Notes: generated from the sequence alone by a model not told the origin. 64,000 nt of DNA from Nostoc sp. TH1S01 (GCA_018993265.1 JAGKSW010000071.1:21270-85269), one strand, 5' to 3'. Shown: positions 44,066-53,098, counted from the first letter of the stretch. Program-made: numbers and translations.

Positions 44066-45331
44066 TTAATAACCATAGGGATTCCCCTGCACACCACCCG
44101 TGTAAGGAGACGCATAACCATTTCCCTGTACTCCACCTGTATACTGTCCTGGAGCGGAAGTATTAGATGGGATTTGAACGGGTAAACCTCTAAAATAGCG
44201 GTTGTTTTGATAACTTGCTGGAGCAGCAGGTGTCACAATATATGCAGAGGAATTCTGCACAGAAGAGGGTATGGTGTTAGTTGGCACAACTGAATTAACA
44301 GGTTGTGTTGTAGTTATTGATGGTACTTGATTAGTCAATGGCTGGGCTGTATTTACACCGTTATAATAATTTATTGGTTGGCTGGTTATACTGGGCTGGC
44401 TGTAATTTGTACCGCCATTTAAACTGGTGTTAGGGATAAAATTCTGACTATTAGTAGGTAAACTTTGCGGAACTCGATTATACGAAGTTTGACCGAAATT
44501 ATTGCCGGAATTTGTAGTTGCGCTATTAATGTTAGTTAAATTTTGGGGAACTCCCGTGTATGAAGTTTGCCCAAAGGTATTGCTGGGGTTAGAAGTTGCA
44601 TTAGTTAAATTCTGGGGAACTCCCGTGTATGAAGTTTGCCCAAAGGTATTGCTGGGGTTAGAAGTTGCACTATTAATGTTAGATAGTGAGGTGGGGTTAG
44701 TTGATGGTGAAAGTATTGTTGGTGAAGAGCTAATTGAGTTGGATGAATTATTTGGAGTCTGGTTAATGCCAACTCCTACAGCATAAGGATTATCTACTGA
44801 CCCTTTTGGTTGAGAGGATGAATTTAAAAGCTGATTACTGCTACTATTTTGAACGCCAAATTGTAACAAACTTTCGGTTTGGGCAACAAAAGGATTTTTA
44901 GCATCAGATCCAAATGTATTACCACTAATTCCTAATGTCGGATTTAATTTTGTATCTTTAGAAGATTTTTGCTTGTTAATTAAATCCTGTAAGAAATCTT
45001 TACCTTTTTTCGATTTAGAATTATCTGTGGGGGAACTCGCTATTGCCGGAGCTTCTGCTTGTTCAACGTCATTATACAGAACTGGTAAGTTATCAATATC
45101 TGCTGCGATCGCTTTATCTTCCGACGACAGGGATGAATTATCCGTTTTTTGTGTTGTAACTTCGCTGTTTTGTTTGCTGGTAAACGCATTTGGGTTAGAC
45201 CAGTATTCTCGAATTACTAACCCTAGTACGGATAAAAAAATCGCTGTTCCCCAAAAAGCAGGCTTGCTAAAATTCCATAACCTAGCTTTGAGATAACGTA
45301 AGTAAGCGGGTGGATAATGACGATTTGACAT
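44066..45331 (-). CDS. low-complexity Asn/Ser/Thr-rich membrane-anchored protein
   Basis: 421 residues. A basic N-terminus and one membrane segment (about 23-40, PAFWGTAIFLSVLGLVI) are followed by an acidic stretch and then some 300 residues rich in Asn, Ser, Thr, Gln and Pro without predicted fold. Three repeats of 'NTFGQTSYTGVPQNLTN' (the first two exact, encoded by a 69-bp tandem repeat at 44532-44669) and two C-terminal 'YTGGVQGN' units stand out. It probably spans the periplasm or cell wall. No family recognised. Confidence 0.65.
   Translation of the reverse strand: MSNRHYPPAYLRYLKARLWNFSKPAFWGTAIFLSVLGLVIREYWSNPNAFTSKQNSEVTTQKTDNSSLSSEDKAIAADIDNLPVLYNDVEQAEAPAIASSPTDNSKSKKGKDFLQDLINKQKSSKDTKLNPTLGISGNTFGSDAKNPFVAQTESLLQFGVQNSSSNQLLNSSSQPKGSVDNPYAVGVGINQTPNNSSNSISSSPTILSPSTNPTSLSNINSATSNPSNTFGQTSYTGVPQNLTNATSNPSNTFGQTSYTGVPQNLTNINSATTNSGNNFGQTSYNRVPQSLPTNSQNFIPNTSLNGGTNYSQPSITSQPINYYNGVNTAQPLTNQVPSITTTQPVNSVVPTNTIPSSVQNSSAYIVTPAAPASYQNNRYFRGLPVQIPSNTSAPGQYTGGVQGNGYASPYTGGVQGNPYGY
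44532..44669 (-). repeat. 69-bp tandem duplication inside the low-complexity gene
   Basis: Two consecutive 69-bp units (44532-44600 and 44601-44669) differ at one base. They encode two 23-residue repeats; a third, diverged unit lies just downstream in the reading direction. Confidence 0.92.
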
Positions 45332-45749
45332 AGCTGAGTCTCAGAATTTACTGGCAGAAGATATACCTGTATGCAAACTTACAGCAAAAAAGTTTCAGCC
45401 GTAGTTGGATGATGCTGTGATCATCCTAGCCTGCTCACGGATAAAGAATGAAGACTTAAGTCTAAAATTTCATACTAAATCCCCACACTTCATACTTTCA
45501 CAAAATTATTATGCCGATATTTTAAGCTTCGGTCACTTTCGATAACATCATAAATTCAAACCTGCACTAATTTAGTGTTGTAGCGAATAGAGAATAGGGA
45601 GTGGGGAATAGGGAATAGGGAAAGAAAATTAGCTAATTATCCTTCTACTCAACGGCAGTTGCTCCTGGGGGGAACCCCCAAGACCGCACTGTCTCCTCTG
45701 CTTCCCCTATCTCCCCTGCTCCTCTGCTATTTACCAGGAGACGATAGCA
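45332..45749. other. intergenic region with heptamers, 418 bp
   Basis: Divergent spacer. Contains GGGAATA-type heptamers (about 45593-45625), a CCTGGGGGGAACCCCCA dyad (about 45664-45685, similar text recurs near 59258) and CCCCTATCTCCCCTGCTCC-like repeats. The CBS-CP12 start has a CAGGAGA ribosome site. Confidence 0.5.
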
Positions 45750-46370
45750 ATGATGAAAGCTGAAGATATCATGACCAAGGATGTGATTACCATTCGCGGG
45801 TCAGCAACAGTTGCTGAAGCAGTGCGTCTGATGAAAGAAAATAACTTGCGTGCCTTGGTTGTGGATCGTCGCTATGATAATGATGCCTATGGCATGGTTA
45901 GCGAAACAGATATTGTCTATAAGGTAATAGCATACGGTAAAGACCCTAAGCTTGTGCGGGTTTATGAAATTATGAGCAAACCCTGCATTGTAGTCAATCC
46001 TGAGTTGAGTGTGGAATATGTAGCGCGGTTGTTTGCCAACACTGGTATTCGCAGAGCGCCAGTCATTCAAGGCAAGCTCTTAGGTATTATCTCAATTACT
46101 GATATTTTGACCAAGAGTAATTTTATCGAAGCCCCAACAGCACTAAGGTTAGAAGAAAAAATTAAAAAGGCCATTGCAACGGCTCGTGCCATTTGTACTC
46201 AGCATGGCGCTTATTCTAAAGCCTGTGCTGCGGCATGGGATGAGGTGGAAGAACTACAAGCAGAAGCCGCACATCAAAAAGCTGAAAGTATGGTTTCTGC
46301 TAAAGTTTCCTTTGAAGAATACTGTCGAGAAAATCCTCATGCGCCGGAATGCCGTAACTATAATCCTTGA
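45750..46370 (+). CDS. CBS-CP12 fusion protein
   Basis: 206 residues. Two CBS motifs fill residues 3-130 (MTKDVITIRGSATVAEAV ... GMVSETDIVYKV; MSKPCIVVNPELSVEYVA ... GIISITDILT) and form an adenylate-binding Bateman module. The C-terminus is a CP12-like domain: ICTQHGAYSKACAAAWDEVEEL and EYCRENPHAPECRNY, with both cysteine pairs and the AWDxVEEL helix. CP12 proteins shut down phosphoribulokinase and GAPDH of the Calvin cycle under oxidising conditions; the fusions add control by AMP and related nucleotides. All four redox cysteines are present. The gene stands alone and ends in a terminator stem. Confidence 0.92.
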   Translation: MMKAEDIMTKDVITIRGSATVAEAVRLMKENNLRALVVDRRYDNDAYGMVSETDIVYKVIAYGKDPKLVRVYEIMSKPCIVVNPELSVEYVARLFANTGIRRAPVIQGKLLGIISITDILTKSNFIEAPTALRLEEKIKKAIATARAICTQHGAYSKACAAAWDEVEELQAEAAHQKAESMVSAKVSFEEYCRENPHAPECRNYNP

Positions 46371-46418
46371 AGTGTGAAGTGTGAAAACTTCATTTCATAC
46401 TTCATACTTCACACTTCA
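46368..46418. terminator. 12-bp stem between convergent CBS-CP12 and gatC
   Basis: TGAAGTGTGAAG (46368-46379) and CTTCACACTTCA (46407-46418) pair perfectly; GATTTTTTC follows. The stem includes the TGA stop of the CBS-CP12 gene and probably ends transcription from the left. Confidence 0.75.
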
Positions 46419-46427
46419 GATTTTTTC

Positions 46428-46721
46428 TTACTCTTCGCTATTGAGGATTTTCGGGACTTTGAAATATTCGCGTTCTTCTTCAGGCGCACTATTGAGGATC
46501 GCATCTCGGTCAGGATAAGGTTGTAACTCATCCTCTCGTGTCACATTGCTGACATCAATTGCGCGTGTAGTTGGTGGCACATTACTCACATCTAGTTCAC
46601 TCAGCTGTTGCACATAATCCAAAATACTGCCTAGCTGAGTGGTAAATTGTTCTTCTTCTTCTGGTGTCAGTTCTAACCGGGCAAGAAGAGCTACTTTATG
46701 AACTTGGTCACGATCAATCAT
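46428..46721 (-). CDS. gatC: Asp-tRNA(Asn)/Glu-tRNA(Gln) amidotransferase subunit C
   Basis: 97 residues, the normal length. MIDRDQVHKVALLARLELT, EEQFTTQLGSILDYVQQLSEL, and the end RDAILNSAPEEEREYFKVPKIL are hallmark GatC sequence. GatC holds GatA and GatB together in the complex that converts Glu-tRNA(Gln) (and Asp-tRNA(Asn)) by transamidation. gatA and gatB are not adjacent, as is usual in cyanobacteria. Confidence 0.95.
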   Translation of the reverse strand: MIDRDQVHKVALLARLELTPEEEEQFTTQLGSILDYVQQLSELDVSNVPPTTRAIDVSNVTREDELQPYPDRDAILNSAPEEEREYFKVPKILNSEE

Positions 46722-46726
46722 AAATT

Positions 46727-46990
46727 GTCATTAGTCATGGGTCATTTGTCATTGGTCATTAGTCATTTGTCGTTAGTCCTTAGCTTGACTTTATCCAAAA
46801 TTAAGAACTCGGTTTTCTTTATCCGGCAAAAACCCTGGCTTTTTGGCAAATACTTTTACCATGTCACTGGTTCTCAATGAAATCCAAAAAGTAAAGTGCC
46901 TGTTACACAAAGGTTTCAGCGATAGTGATCGCCGACGCTGAAAAATAGATAAAGTCGAGCTTAGCAAATGACAAAGGACTAATGACAAAT
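46727..46990. repeat. inverted pair of GTCATTN heptamer tracts
   Basis: GTCATTAGTCATGGGTCATT and further GTCATTN units (46727-46780) face the complementary AAATGACAAAGGACTAATGAC at about 46966-46987. Together they bracket most of the spacer between gatC and ycf3. Confidence 0.65.
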
Positions 46991-46992
46991 AA

Positions 46993-47514
46993 CTAAAAGA
47001 ATACGTCAATTTGCATCCGGCCAGTGGTTTTCAGCCAGTTTTGCGCTTCAATATAGTTATTGGGAGCCATGCGAATCGCTCTAATCCAATAATCTGCGGC
47101 TTGGTCAAACAAAGCTTCTCCGCCGTCATTATCTCCAGCTTCTTTGGCTTTTTCGCCTTGGTAATGATAAATTACAGCGATATTATTCAAGGCTTGGGGT
47201 ATACGTGGGTTGATTTCAATTGCTTTGTGATAAAGTTCTAAAGCTTTCTCGTGATCGCCGTTACTGGCATAAATTAGCCCCATATTGTAGAAAATATAAC
47301 TGCGATCGTTGGGATCTTCTTCTAGGGTGAGGGCTTCTTCATAATATTCTAATGCTTCGGCATATTCCCCTTCAGCTTGGGCGGACATGCCATCTCGGTA
47401 ATAAACAAATGCTTCTTTAGCTTTTTTGTTAGCTGGCAGAATCTTGAGAATGATATCCGCCATAACTGTAAAAGATTTGTCAATAAAGTTATCGTTTTTC
47501 TGTGTTCTTGGCAT
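46993..47514 (-). CDS. ycf3: photosystem I assembly protein Ycf3
   Basis: 173 residues, the standard length. The N-terminus [20 protein letters not shown] and the TPR units ([56 protein letters not shown]) are diagnostic. Ycf3 is a thylakoid-associated TPR chaperone that helps assemble the PsaA/PsaB core of photosystem I. This gene alone shows the organism is oxygenic and photosynthetic. Confidence 0.96.
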   Translation of the reverse strand: MPRTQKNDNFIDKSFTVMADIILKILPANKKAKEAFVYYRDGMSAQAEGEYAEALEYYEEALTLEEDPNDRSYIFYNMGLIYASNGDHEKALELYHKAIEINPRIPQALNNIAVIYHYQGEKAKEAGDNDGGEALFDQAADYWIRAIRMAPNNYIEAQNWLKTTGRMQIDVFF

Positions 47515-47643
47515 AACTGCCTCTATAGTTGTACAGCTTATAGCTCAAAAGATGATCTTGGGAATTACAGCGTTCCGCGGTTGGGTGCAGTAAACCTTAT
47601 TAGGGTAGAGAAGTTGAGATTAGAGATGAGAGGCTGTATTTTT

Positions 47644-47690
47644 ACTCAGCACTCAGCACTCAGTACTCAGCACTTCCGACTCAGCACTCA
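47644..47690. repeat. CACTCAG heptamer tract
   Basis: ACTCAGCACTCAGCACTCAG followed by variant units. The tract ends five bases from the stop codon of the SRAP gene, like the tract at 19762 beside the efflux adaptor gene. Confidence 0.85.
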
Positions 47691-47694
47691 ATAG

Positions 47695-48396
47695 TTAATT
47701 TAACTGATTTGGCAGGCCATTCTCCTCACTAAGGGGGATAATACATTCTGGACTGTTGTACTGGGGCTTGTTGACCAAATTGCTCACTGGGTAAGCTGTC
47801 ATTGCTTCAGCCGGATAAGGATCTAATAGTGGCTGAAGTTTTTCGGGTGCTTGCACTTGTGTATCTAGCCACAAATCGTAATCTTCGGGCGCTAAAATTA
47901 CTGGCATCCGCTCATGAATTGGTGCTAACAATTCGTTAGCTGTTGTTGTCACAATTGTACAAGAAGCGATTTCTTCTCCTTCTGGTGAGTGCCATACATC
48001 CCATAATCCCGCAAAACCAAAGGGTTGGCCATTCTGTAGGCGAAAATAAAATGGCTGTTTTTTACTTTGTTGCTTTTGCCACTCATAAAAGCCATCAGCT
48101 ATGACTAAACAGCGTTTGCGCTTGAAAGCTGAGCGAAACGCTGGTTTTTCTGCCACTGTTTCTGCCCTAGCGTTAATTAGCTTTACTCCCATTTTTGCAT
48201 CTTTTGCCCAAGCAGGAATCAAGCCCCAACGTAACTGTTGAAATTCATTCTGTTTATTGGTGGGGTTATGTAACACTGTTGGCACCATTTGTGTAGGTGC
48301 AATGTTATATTGAGCAGTTAAATCTCGAACTTGCTGGAGATGGAAAGCCTTGCTGAGAGCCTTTGCTGACTGATTTAAGGTAAATCTTCCACACAT
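47695..48396 (-). CDS. SOS response-associated peptidase (SRAP/YedK/HMCES family)
   Basis: 233 residues. After the initiator Met comes the catalytic Cys2 (MCGRFTL); INARAETVAEKPAFRSAFKRKRCLVIADGFYEW contains the Asn/Arg and Glu of the active site, and PIHERMPVIL carries the conserved His-Glu. SRAP proteins form a covalent link to abasic sites in single-stranded DNA and so shield them from breakage. No SOS-box can be picked out in the 212-bp upstream spacer by eye. Confidence 0.93.
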   Translation of the reverse strand: MCGRFTLNQSAKALSKAFHLQQVRDLTAQYNIAPTQMVPTVLHNPTNKQNEFQQLRWGLIPAWAKDAKMGVKLINARAETVAEKPAFRSAFKRKRCLVIADGFYEWQKQQSKKQPFYFRLQNGQPFGFAGLWDVWHSPEGEEIASCTIVTTTANELLAPIHERMPVILAPEDYDLWLDTQVQAPEKLQPLLDPYPAEAMTAYPVSNLVNKPQYNSPECIIPLSEENGLPNQLN

Positions 48397-48608
48397 ATTT
48401 TTAATTTATCCCGTTGAATTAAATTGAACATTTAAAGTTTATAAATAGTAGAAATAATCAATAATTTGTTTTTTATTTTTGAAGATAAATCTAGATTTGA
48501 TGAAGATGCTCAAAAACAAAAGAATCATCCTGTTTAACTCGAAACATTTTGTAAGATATTGTATTTTAGAGCCTCATTTCTCTGAATACTCTTCATCATA
48601 TTTTTGGC

Positions 48609-49247
48609 ATGGAAACGCTACGTCTGTACGATTTTTTACCCTCTGGTAATGGTTATAAGATACGTCTTTTATTATCACAAATAGGTATTCCCTATGAAAG
48701 AATCGAGGTGAATATTTTAAAGGGAGAAAGTCGGACACCTGAATTTTTAAGTAAGAATCCGAATGGCAAGATACCTGTTTTAGAAGTTGAGCCAGGAAAA
48801 TACTTAACAGAATCAAATGCCATTTTGGCATACCTCAGTGAATACACAGAATTTTTACCTTACGATCGCTTCTTGAAAGCACAAGTTTTTCAATGGTTAT
48901 TTTTTGAGCAATATAGTCATGAACCATATATTGCGACATCACGATTTTGGATTTCGATTTTAGGGAAAGCAGAAGAATATCAGGCTGCTTTAGAGCAAAA
49001 ACGGGAACCAGGTTACGCCGCATTAAGAGTAATGGAAAATCATCTGCAATGTCATCTGTATTTTGTTGGCGATCGCTATACAATCGCTGATATTGCTTTG
49101 TTCGCTTATACCCATGTAGCTGATGAAGGTGGTTTTGATTTATCCAGATTTCCTGCGATTCAAAAATGGATTGAACGCGTTAAAGCTCAACCTGGGTATA
49201 TCAATATTACACATGAGCCAATTCCCCAAGAAGCAGAATTCTGCTAA
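48609..49247 (+). CDS. glutathione S-transferase family protein
   Basis: 212 residues. N-terminal thioredoxin-like domain (LRLYDFLPSGNGYKIRLLLS, NPNGKIPVLEVEPGKYLTES with the cis-Pro and the GSH-contacting Glu-Ser) and a C-terminal helical domain ending VGDRYTIADIALFAYTH, the usual N-cap box. The first-helix residues S-G-N-G-Y replace the usual catalytic Ser/Cys motif, so activity type is open. Substrate unknown. Confidence 0.88.
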   Translation: METLRLYDFLPSGNGYKIRLLLSQIGIPYERIEVNILKGESRTPEFLSKNPNGKIPVLEVEPGKYLTESNAILAYLSEYTEFLPYDRFLKAQVFQWLFFEQYSHEPYIATSRFWISILGKAEEYQAALEQKREPGYAALRVMENHLQCHLYFVGDRYTIADIALFAYTHVADEGGFDLSRFPAIQKWIERVKAQPGYINITHEPIPQEAEFC

Positions 49248-49320
49248 AAATAACAAGAGTCAGAATTCAGAACGATTAAAAAATCATGACGCTGACAAAT
49301 AGAGAGGCTGCATATTAATT

Positions 49321-49394
49321 CCTCAGACTGGAAGTCTGGGGCTATACAAATAAAGCCTGCACTTCGACAAGCTTAGTGACCACCTTCGCAGGCT
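49321..49394. repeat. palindromic intergenic repeat (CAGACTGGAAGTCTG type)
   Basis: CCTCAGACTGGAAGTCTGGGG is followed by GCTATACAAATAAAGCCTGC and, after a short spacer, GCAGGCT. It has the same build as the 119-bp palindrome at 15477 (nGAAATCGCGGCTACACA...), with different stem sequence. Confidence 0.55.
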
Positions 49395-49510
49395 AATTAT
49401 ACGCTTGCTTCTTCATATCGATTTGGTATTAGTTAGTTTCTCTGTGTTAGTTATCAAACTCTACTGAATTCTGAATTCTGACTTCTGTATGCTTATTTTG
49501 CCATTAAAAA

Positions 49511-49936
49511 TTATTCAACTACACTCAAGTTTTGAAGTTGCAAAAACTTGTCAGAAATTTTGTTAGGTATTGGTTTTGGACGCATAGTTTTAGCATCTAC
49601 CCATACCCATAGTGCTTCAGCATTCACTAATAAATCATCCTCGTTTTGTTTGCGGATTTCGTACCGTCGAAAAGCACGGGTACCACGCATTTCTTTTAAC
49701 CAGGTAGTAACTTCCAGAGTATCACCTGCCACGGCTGGACGGAGATAGTCAATTTCTACCCGCCGCATCACAAATACACCACCTAACTCTCGGTAAACAT
49801 CTAAAGTTGCACCGAGATGTTCTGAGTGTTCAATGGCTGCTTGTTCTAAATAATTTTGGTAAACAGCATTATTTACATGTCCCAAAGCATCCATTTCATA
49901 GTGGCGGACGCGGAGTAAAGTCTTAAATGGTTGCAT
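49511..49936 (-). CDS. acyl-CoA thioesterase, hot-dog fold (4HBT/YbgC-like)
   Basis: 141 residues. RVRHYEMDALGHVNNAVYQNYLEQAA contains the catalytic Asp and the HVNNA signature of the 4-hydroxybenzoyl-CoA thioesterase family; DYLRPAVAGDTLEVTTWLKE fits the rest of the hot-dog fold. It hydrolyses an acyl-CoA or acyl-ACP thioester. In cyanobacteria one related enzyme works on dihydroxynaphthoyl-CoA in phylloquinone synthesis, but I cannot tell this from sequence alone. Confidence 0.88.
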   Translation of the reverse strand: MQPFKTLLRVRHYEMDALGHVNNAVYQNYLEQAAIEHSEHLGATLDVYRELGGVFVMRRVEIDYLRPAVAGDTLEVTTWLKEMRGTRAFRRYEIRKQNEDDLLVNAEALWVWVDAKTMRPKPIPNKISDKFLQLQNLSVVE

Positions 49937-50062
49937 GAAAAGAATAAAATTTAGTGAGACGAAAATGAAAGGCCAATTTGGACTATAGACGAAATTACTG
50001 ATACATTATTGATGCAACTCTCTTAATTTACGATTTATTGAAGGTACAGTACCAGAATCATT

Positions 50063-50662
50063 ATGAAATCTCTACACCGTCCCGATTTATATGGCTGGTC
50101 TACTTTCAATCCTGCAAGAAATATTGATTTCAATGGGATTGCCTGGATTCGTCCAGATGGCAATATCTTGATTGACCCAGTAGCCTTATCAAATCACGAC
50201 TGGAATCATCTGGAATCCCTCGGTGGTGTGGATTGGATTATACTAACAAACTCGGAGCATGTGAGGTCAGCTAAGGAAATTGCTGTGCAAACTTATGCTA
50301 AAGTAGCAGGCCCCGCAGCCGAAAAAGAATTTTTCCCGATAGCTTGTGATCGCTGGTTGTCTGATGGTGATGAGTTTGTACCTGGGTTAAAGATTATTGA
50401 ACTCCAAGGTTCCAAGACTCCGGGCGAATTAGCACTGCTATTAGAAGAAACTACCTTAATTACAGGCGATTTAATCCGGGCGCACGCAGCCGGGAGTTTA
50501 ACTATTTTGGCAAAGGAAAAGTTACTTGATCCACAAGCTGCGATCGCTTCTGTCCACAGACTGGCAAAATTGAGCAAGGTGGAAACAGTCTTAGTCGGAG
50601 ATGGTTGGTCAGTGTTTCGAGACGGACACCTGCGTTTAAAAGAATTAGCAGCAACATTATGA
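50063..50662 (+). CDS. metallo-beta-lactamase-fold protein with degenerate metal site
   Basis: 199 residues. The overall pattern (NILIDPVALSNHDWNHLESLGGVDWIILTNSEHV ... TLITGDLIRAHAAGS ... VLVGDGWSVFRDG) follows the MBL fold. The HxHxDH motif is reduced to TNSEHVRS and the later His (G-H) is GDGWS, so most metal ligands are gone; only the Asp in TGD remains. The protein may bind something without catalysing hydrolysis. It precedes truB by 105 bp on the same strand. Confidence 0.72.
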   Translation: MKSLHRPDLYGWSTFNPARNIDFNGIAWIRPDGNILIDPVALSNHDWNHLESLGGVDWIILTNSEHVRSAKEIAVQTYAKVAGPAAEKEFFPIACDRWLSDGDEFVPGLKIIELQGSKTPGELALLLEETTLITGDLIRAHAAGSLTILAKEKLLDPQAAIASVHRLAKLSKVETVLVGDGWSVFRDGHLRLKELAATL

Positions 50663-50767
50663 TAAGTAAGTCAGGGTAGTCATTTGTCCTTTGTCCTTTG
50701 TCATTGCTAAGAATTTCAGACATATTTACTTACAGCAAAGCATCAGGAAGCATCAAGAAATATTACT

Positions 50768-51646
50768 GTGCAAGGTTTTCTCAACTTAAACAAACCATTT
50801 GATTGGACTTCTCACGACTGTGTGGCGCGAGTCCGCAAGCTGCTGCGCCTCAAACGGGTAGGACACGCGGGAACTTTAGATCCCTCAGCGACTGGGGTTT
50901 TACCAATTGCAATGGGTAAAGCCACAAGATTATTGCAGTATCTCCCAGGAGAGAAAGCTTATAAAGCTACTATCCGTTTTGGTGTGCGTACCACAACCGA
51001 TGATTTGCAAGGAGAAATTATCGCCTCACAGCCTTGTACTAATTTAAGTTTGGCTGAAATAGAAACTGCAATTACACAATTTGTTGGGAAGATTGAACAA
51101 ATACCGCCAATTTACAGTGCAATTCAAGTTGATGGAAAACGCTTGTATGATTTGGCGCGTCAAGGTGAAACTGTGGAAGTTCCTGTGCGTACAGTTGAAG
51201 TTTTCCAGATAGATATTTTAGATTGGCGAGAAGGGGATTTTCCGGAATTAGATGTGGCGATCGCTTGTGGTAGTGGTACATATATTAGAGCGATCGCCCG
51301 TGATTTAGGTTCAGTCTTAAACACTGGCGGAACTCTCGCCGCTTTAACTCGTACCCAAAGCAGTGGTTTTAATTTAACGAATAGTCTTTCTTTAACTGAA
51401 TTAGAAGCACAAGTGCAAGCCGGGACATTTCAACCCGTTTCCCCTGATATCGCTTTACAACATTTGCCCACTGTCACTTTATCTCCAGAACTTGCCCGAA
51501 AATGGTGTCAAGGACAAAAAGTTTCGCTTAATTCTGATATTTTTGGACTTGTGCGCGTATATGAAAATGAAACGCGATTTTTAGGAATTGGACAATCACA
51601 AGATGACTTATTAATTCCTCAAATGGTGTTTGAACCAGTTTCTTGA
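50768..51646 (+). CDS. truB: tRNA pseudouridine(55) synthase TruB
   Basis: 292 residues from GTG 50768, which places [20 protein letters not shown] at the N-terminus as in other TruB proteins. The catalytic Asp is in [50 protein letters not shown] and [15 protein letters not shown] are the other conserved segments. It makes the universal pseudouridine 55 in the T-loop of tRNAs. C-terminal PUA-like part present. Confidence 0.95.
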   Translation: MQGFLNLNKPFDWTSHDCVARVRKLLRLKRVGHAGTLDPSATGVLPIAMGKATRLLQYLPGEKAYKATIRFGVRTTTDDLQGEIIASQPCTNLSLAEIETAITQFVGKIEQIPPIYSAIQVDGKRLYDLARQGETVEVPVRTVEVFQIDILDWREGDFPELDVAIACGSGTYIRAIARDLGSVLNTGGTLAALTRTQSSGFNLTNSLSLTELEAQVQAGTFQPVSPDIALQHLPTVTLSPELARKWCQGQKVSLNSDIFGLVRVYENETRFLGIGQSQDDLLIPQMVFEPVS

Positions 51647-51681
51647 ATATATATTGAGGTATTCCTAATATTTTTTTTCAA

Positions 51682-52074
51682 TTAGTAATTCACTTTGGCA
51701 ATATCTGTATGAATGAAATCATTACCTTTGAATAATAAAGGTTGATTTATCGATTTTGCTAAAGCATAGGAAAAGCAATCTCCCATATTCAGTTTTGCTG
51801 GATGGCGACCCTTACCAAATTTCAAGAATGCTTCACTGGCTAACTGTGCTTGCTCCACACTGAAAGGTACAATAATGATAGAAAGTGCTGTAATTAATAA
51901 GTTCAAATTTTCTACACCTTGCTTACCATATTTAGTACCCAAGACTATTGATGCTTCAACATAGCCTGGAGAAGAAAGCAGACAATCTTCACTTTCATCA
52001 ATCAGTTGAATAAAAATCAATTCTTCAGGTTCAGCATAAATAATTGCTAGGATAGCTGAAGGATCAATTACCAT
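51682..52074 (-). CDS. PIN-domain toxin (VapC family)
   Basis: 130 residues. VIDPSAILAIIYAE gives the first Asp, SSPGYVEASIVL the conserved Glu, and LNMGDCFSYALAKS the third acidic site of the PIN ribonuclease fold, followed by PLLFKGNDFIHTDI. VapC toxins cut tRNA or rRNA when freed from antitoxin. Its ATG overlaps the stop of the preceding gene by one base (TAATG), the classic toxin-antitoxin layout. Confidence 0.9.
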   Translation of the reverse strand: MVIDPSAILAIIYAEPEELIFIQLIDESEDCLLSSPGYVEASIVLGTKYGKQGVENLNLLITALSIIIVPFSVEQAQLASEAFLKFGKGRHPAKLNMGDCFSYALAKSINQPLLFKGNDFIHTDIAKVNY

Positions 52075-52334
52075 TATTCTATAATTCCAAACTCGTTGTA
52101 GCCAATAATTTCATCAGGTGTTCTGCTATCAAGATTGGGTAAGTTTCTAATTTGATGGCAGATACTGCGAACAGCATGAATATCAACTTTTTTACCTTGA
52201 AAAGTTGCTGAAGGAGCAGGATAAATTTGATAAATAAGTCTTCCTTTTATCTCCATTCCAGCGGAATTTGGAGGCATTTTCAAGCGTAGAATGCCATTTT
52301 CGTCTACAGAGGTATCAATATTCATTTCCTGCAT
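52074..52334 (-). CDS. putative antitoxin partner of the PIN toxin
   Basis: 86 residues from ATG 52334 (GGAG eleven bases upstream); an ATG at 52349 would add five residues. The first part (DENGILRLKMPPNSAGMEIKGRL) is a short beta-rich stretch like an AbrB/VapB or toxin-neutralising N-terminus; the rest is helical and acidic. I do not recognise a named family. The one-base overlap with the VapC gene is the main argument that it is the antitoxin. Confidence 0.65.
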   Translation of the reverse strand: MQEMNIDTSVDENGILRLKMPPNSAGMEIKGRLIYQIYPAPSATFQGKKVDIHAVRSICHQIRNLPNLDSRTPDEIIGYNEFGIIE

Positions 52335-52414
52335 TATTTTATGCTCCAAATTGAATATTTTATTTATTGTAATTTTTCTCTCCTAGCGTTATTAGTGCTA
52401 AATATTGACAAATT

Positions 52415-53098
52415 TTAAAAAATTTGCTCAATTTTCTGAAAATCCCGTTGGACTTCATTCCACAAAGCTTTGTTATTGGGGTCAGTTTTGAGGGCTTTTT
52501 TCAGGTAAATTCTGGCTTTGAGGACTTGATTATCGTTAATCAGCGCCCTACCCCAAATTTGATAAGCGATCGCTAACCATTGGCGAACTTCCGCATCTTT
52601 GGGTAAACGGTCTACTAACGCTTCCGCAAGGGCGATCGCTTGGGGAAATCTTTTTTCTTTCAAAAATCTTTGTAATTGCTCGTAAGTCTTCCACTTCAGC
52701 CGTTGTTCAATTTCGGCAATATTTGCAGGCGGTGTCTGTGGCTTTTCGGTGGTAACTGTGGTTTTCGGTGCAGCATCTTGACGCGTCGCCTTTGGTTCCT
52801 CGCGCCTAGCCACAAAGGTTTCTGTGGTGACTGTGGTTTTTGGCGTGGCTTTGGCTTCCTCGCGCCTAGACGTAAATGACTGACTTGACGGCTGATCGAC
52901 TGTTTCTTCTGGCGGTACTACCGTTAAGAGCAGCCTATAAGCTTCTGTCAAGGCAATAAACTTATCTTTAGCTTTTTTGTCATCCGGGTTGATATCGGGA
53001 TGATATTGCTGCGCCAGCCGTCTGTAAGACGTTTTGATTTCCGCAAACGAGGCTCCCGACCTTAAACCCAATAAACGGTAGCAATCTCCTAGATCCAT
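52415..53098 (-). CDS. J-domain protein with C-terminal TPR-like region
   Basis: 227 residues. J domain at 1-65 (DCYRLLGLRSGASFAEIKTSY, HPD in YHPDINPD). A linker of about 60 residues contains an imperfect duplication (TSRREEAKATPKTTVTTET / VARREEPKATRQDAAPKTTV). The C-terminal 100 residues hold two or three TPR-like helical pairs (RFPQAIALAEALVDRLPKDA). J-proteins stimulate DnaK ATPase; the rest would bind a client. There is no zinc-finger or substrate domain of full DnaJ. Confidence 0.88.
   Translation of the reverse strand: MDLGDCYRLLGLRSGASFAEIKTSYRRLAQQYHPDINPDDKKAKDKFIALTEAYRLLLTVVPPEETVDQPSSQSFTSRREEAKATPKTTVTTETFVARREEPKATRQDAAPKTTVTTEKPQTPPANIAEIEQRLKWKTYEQLQRFLKEKRFPQAIALAEALVDRLPKDAEVRQWLAIAYQIWGRALINDNQVLKARIYLKKALKTDPNNKALWNEVQRDFQKIEQIF

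Noticed and set aside
46698..47009. Short frames between gatC and ycf3
   Set aside because: They read GTCATTN heptamers and their inverted copy; no coding signal.
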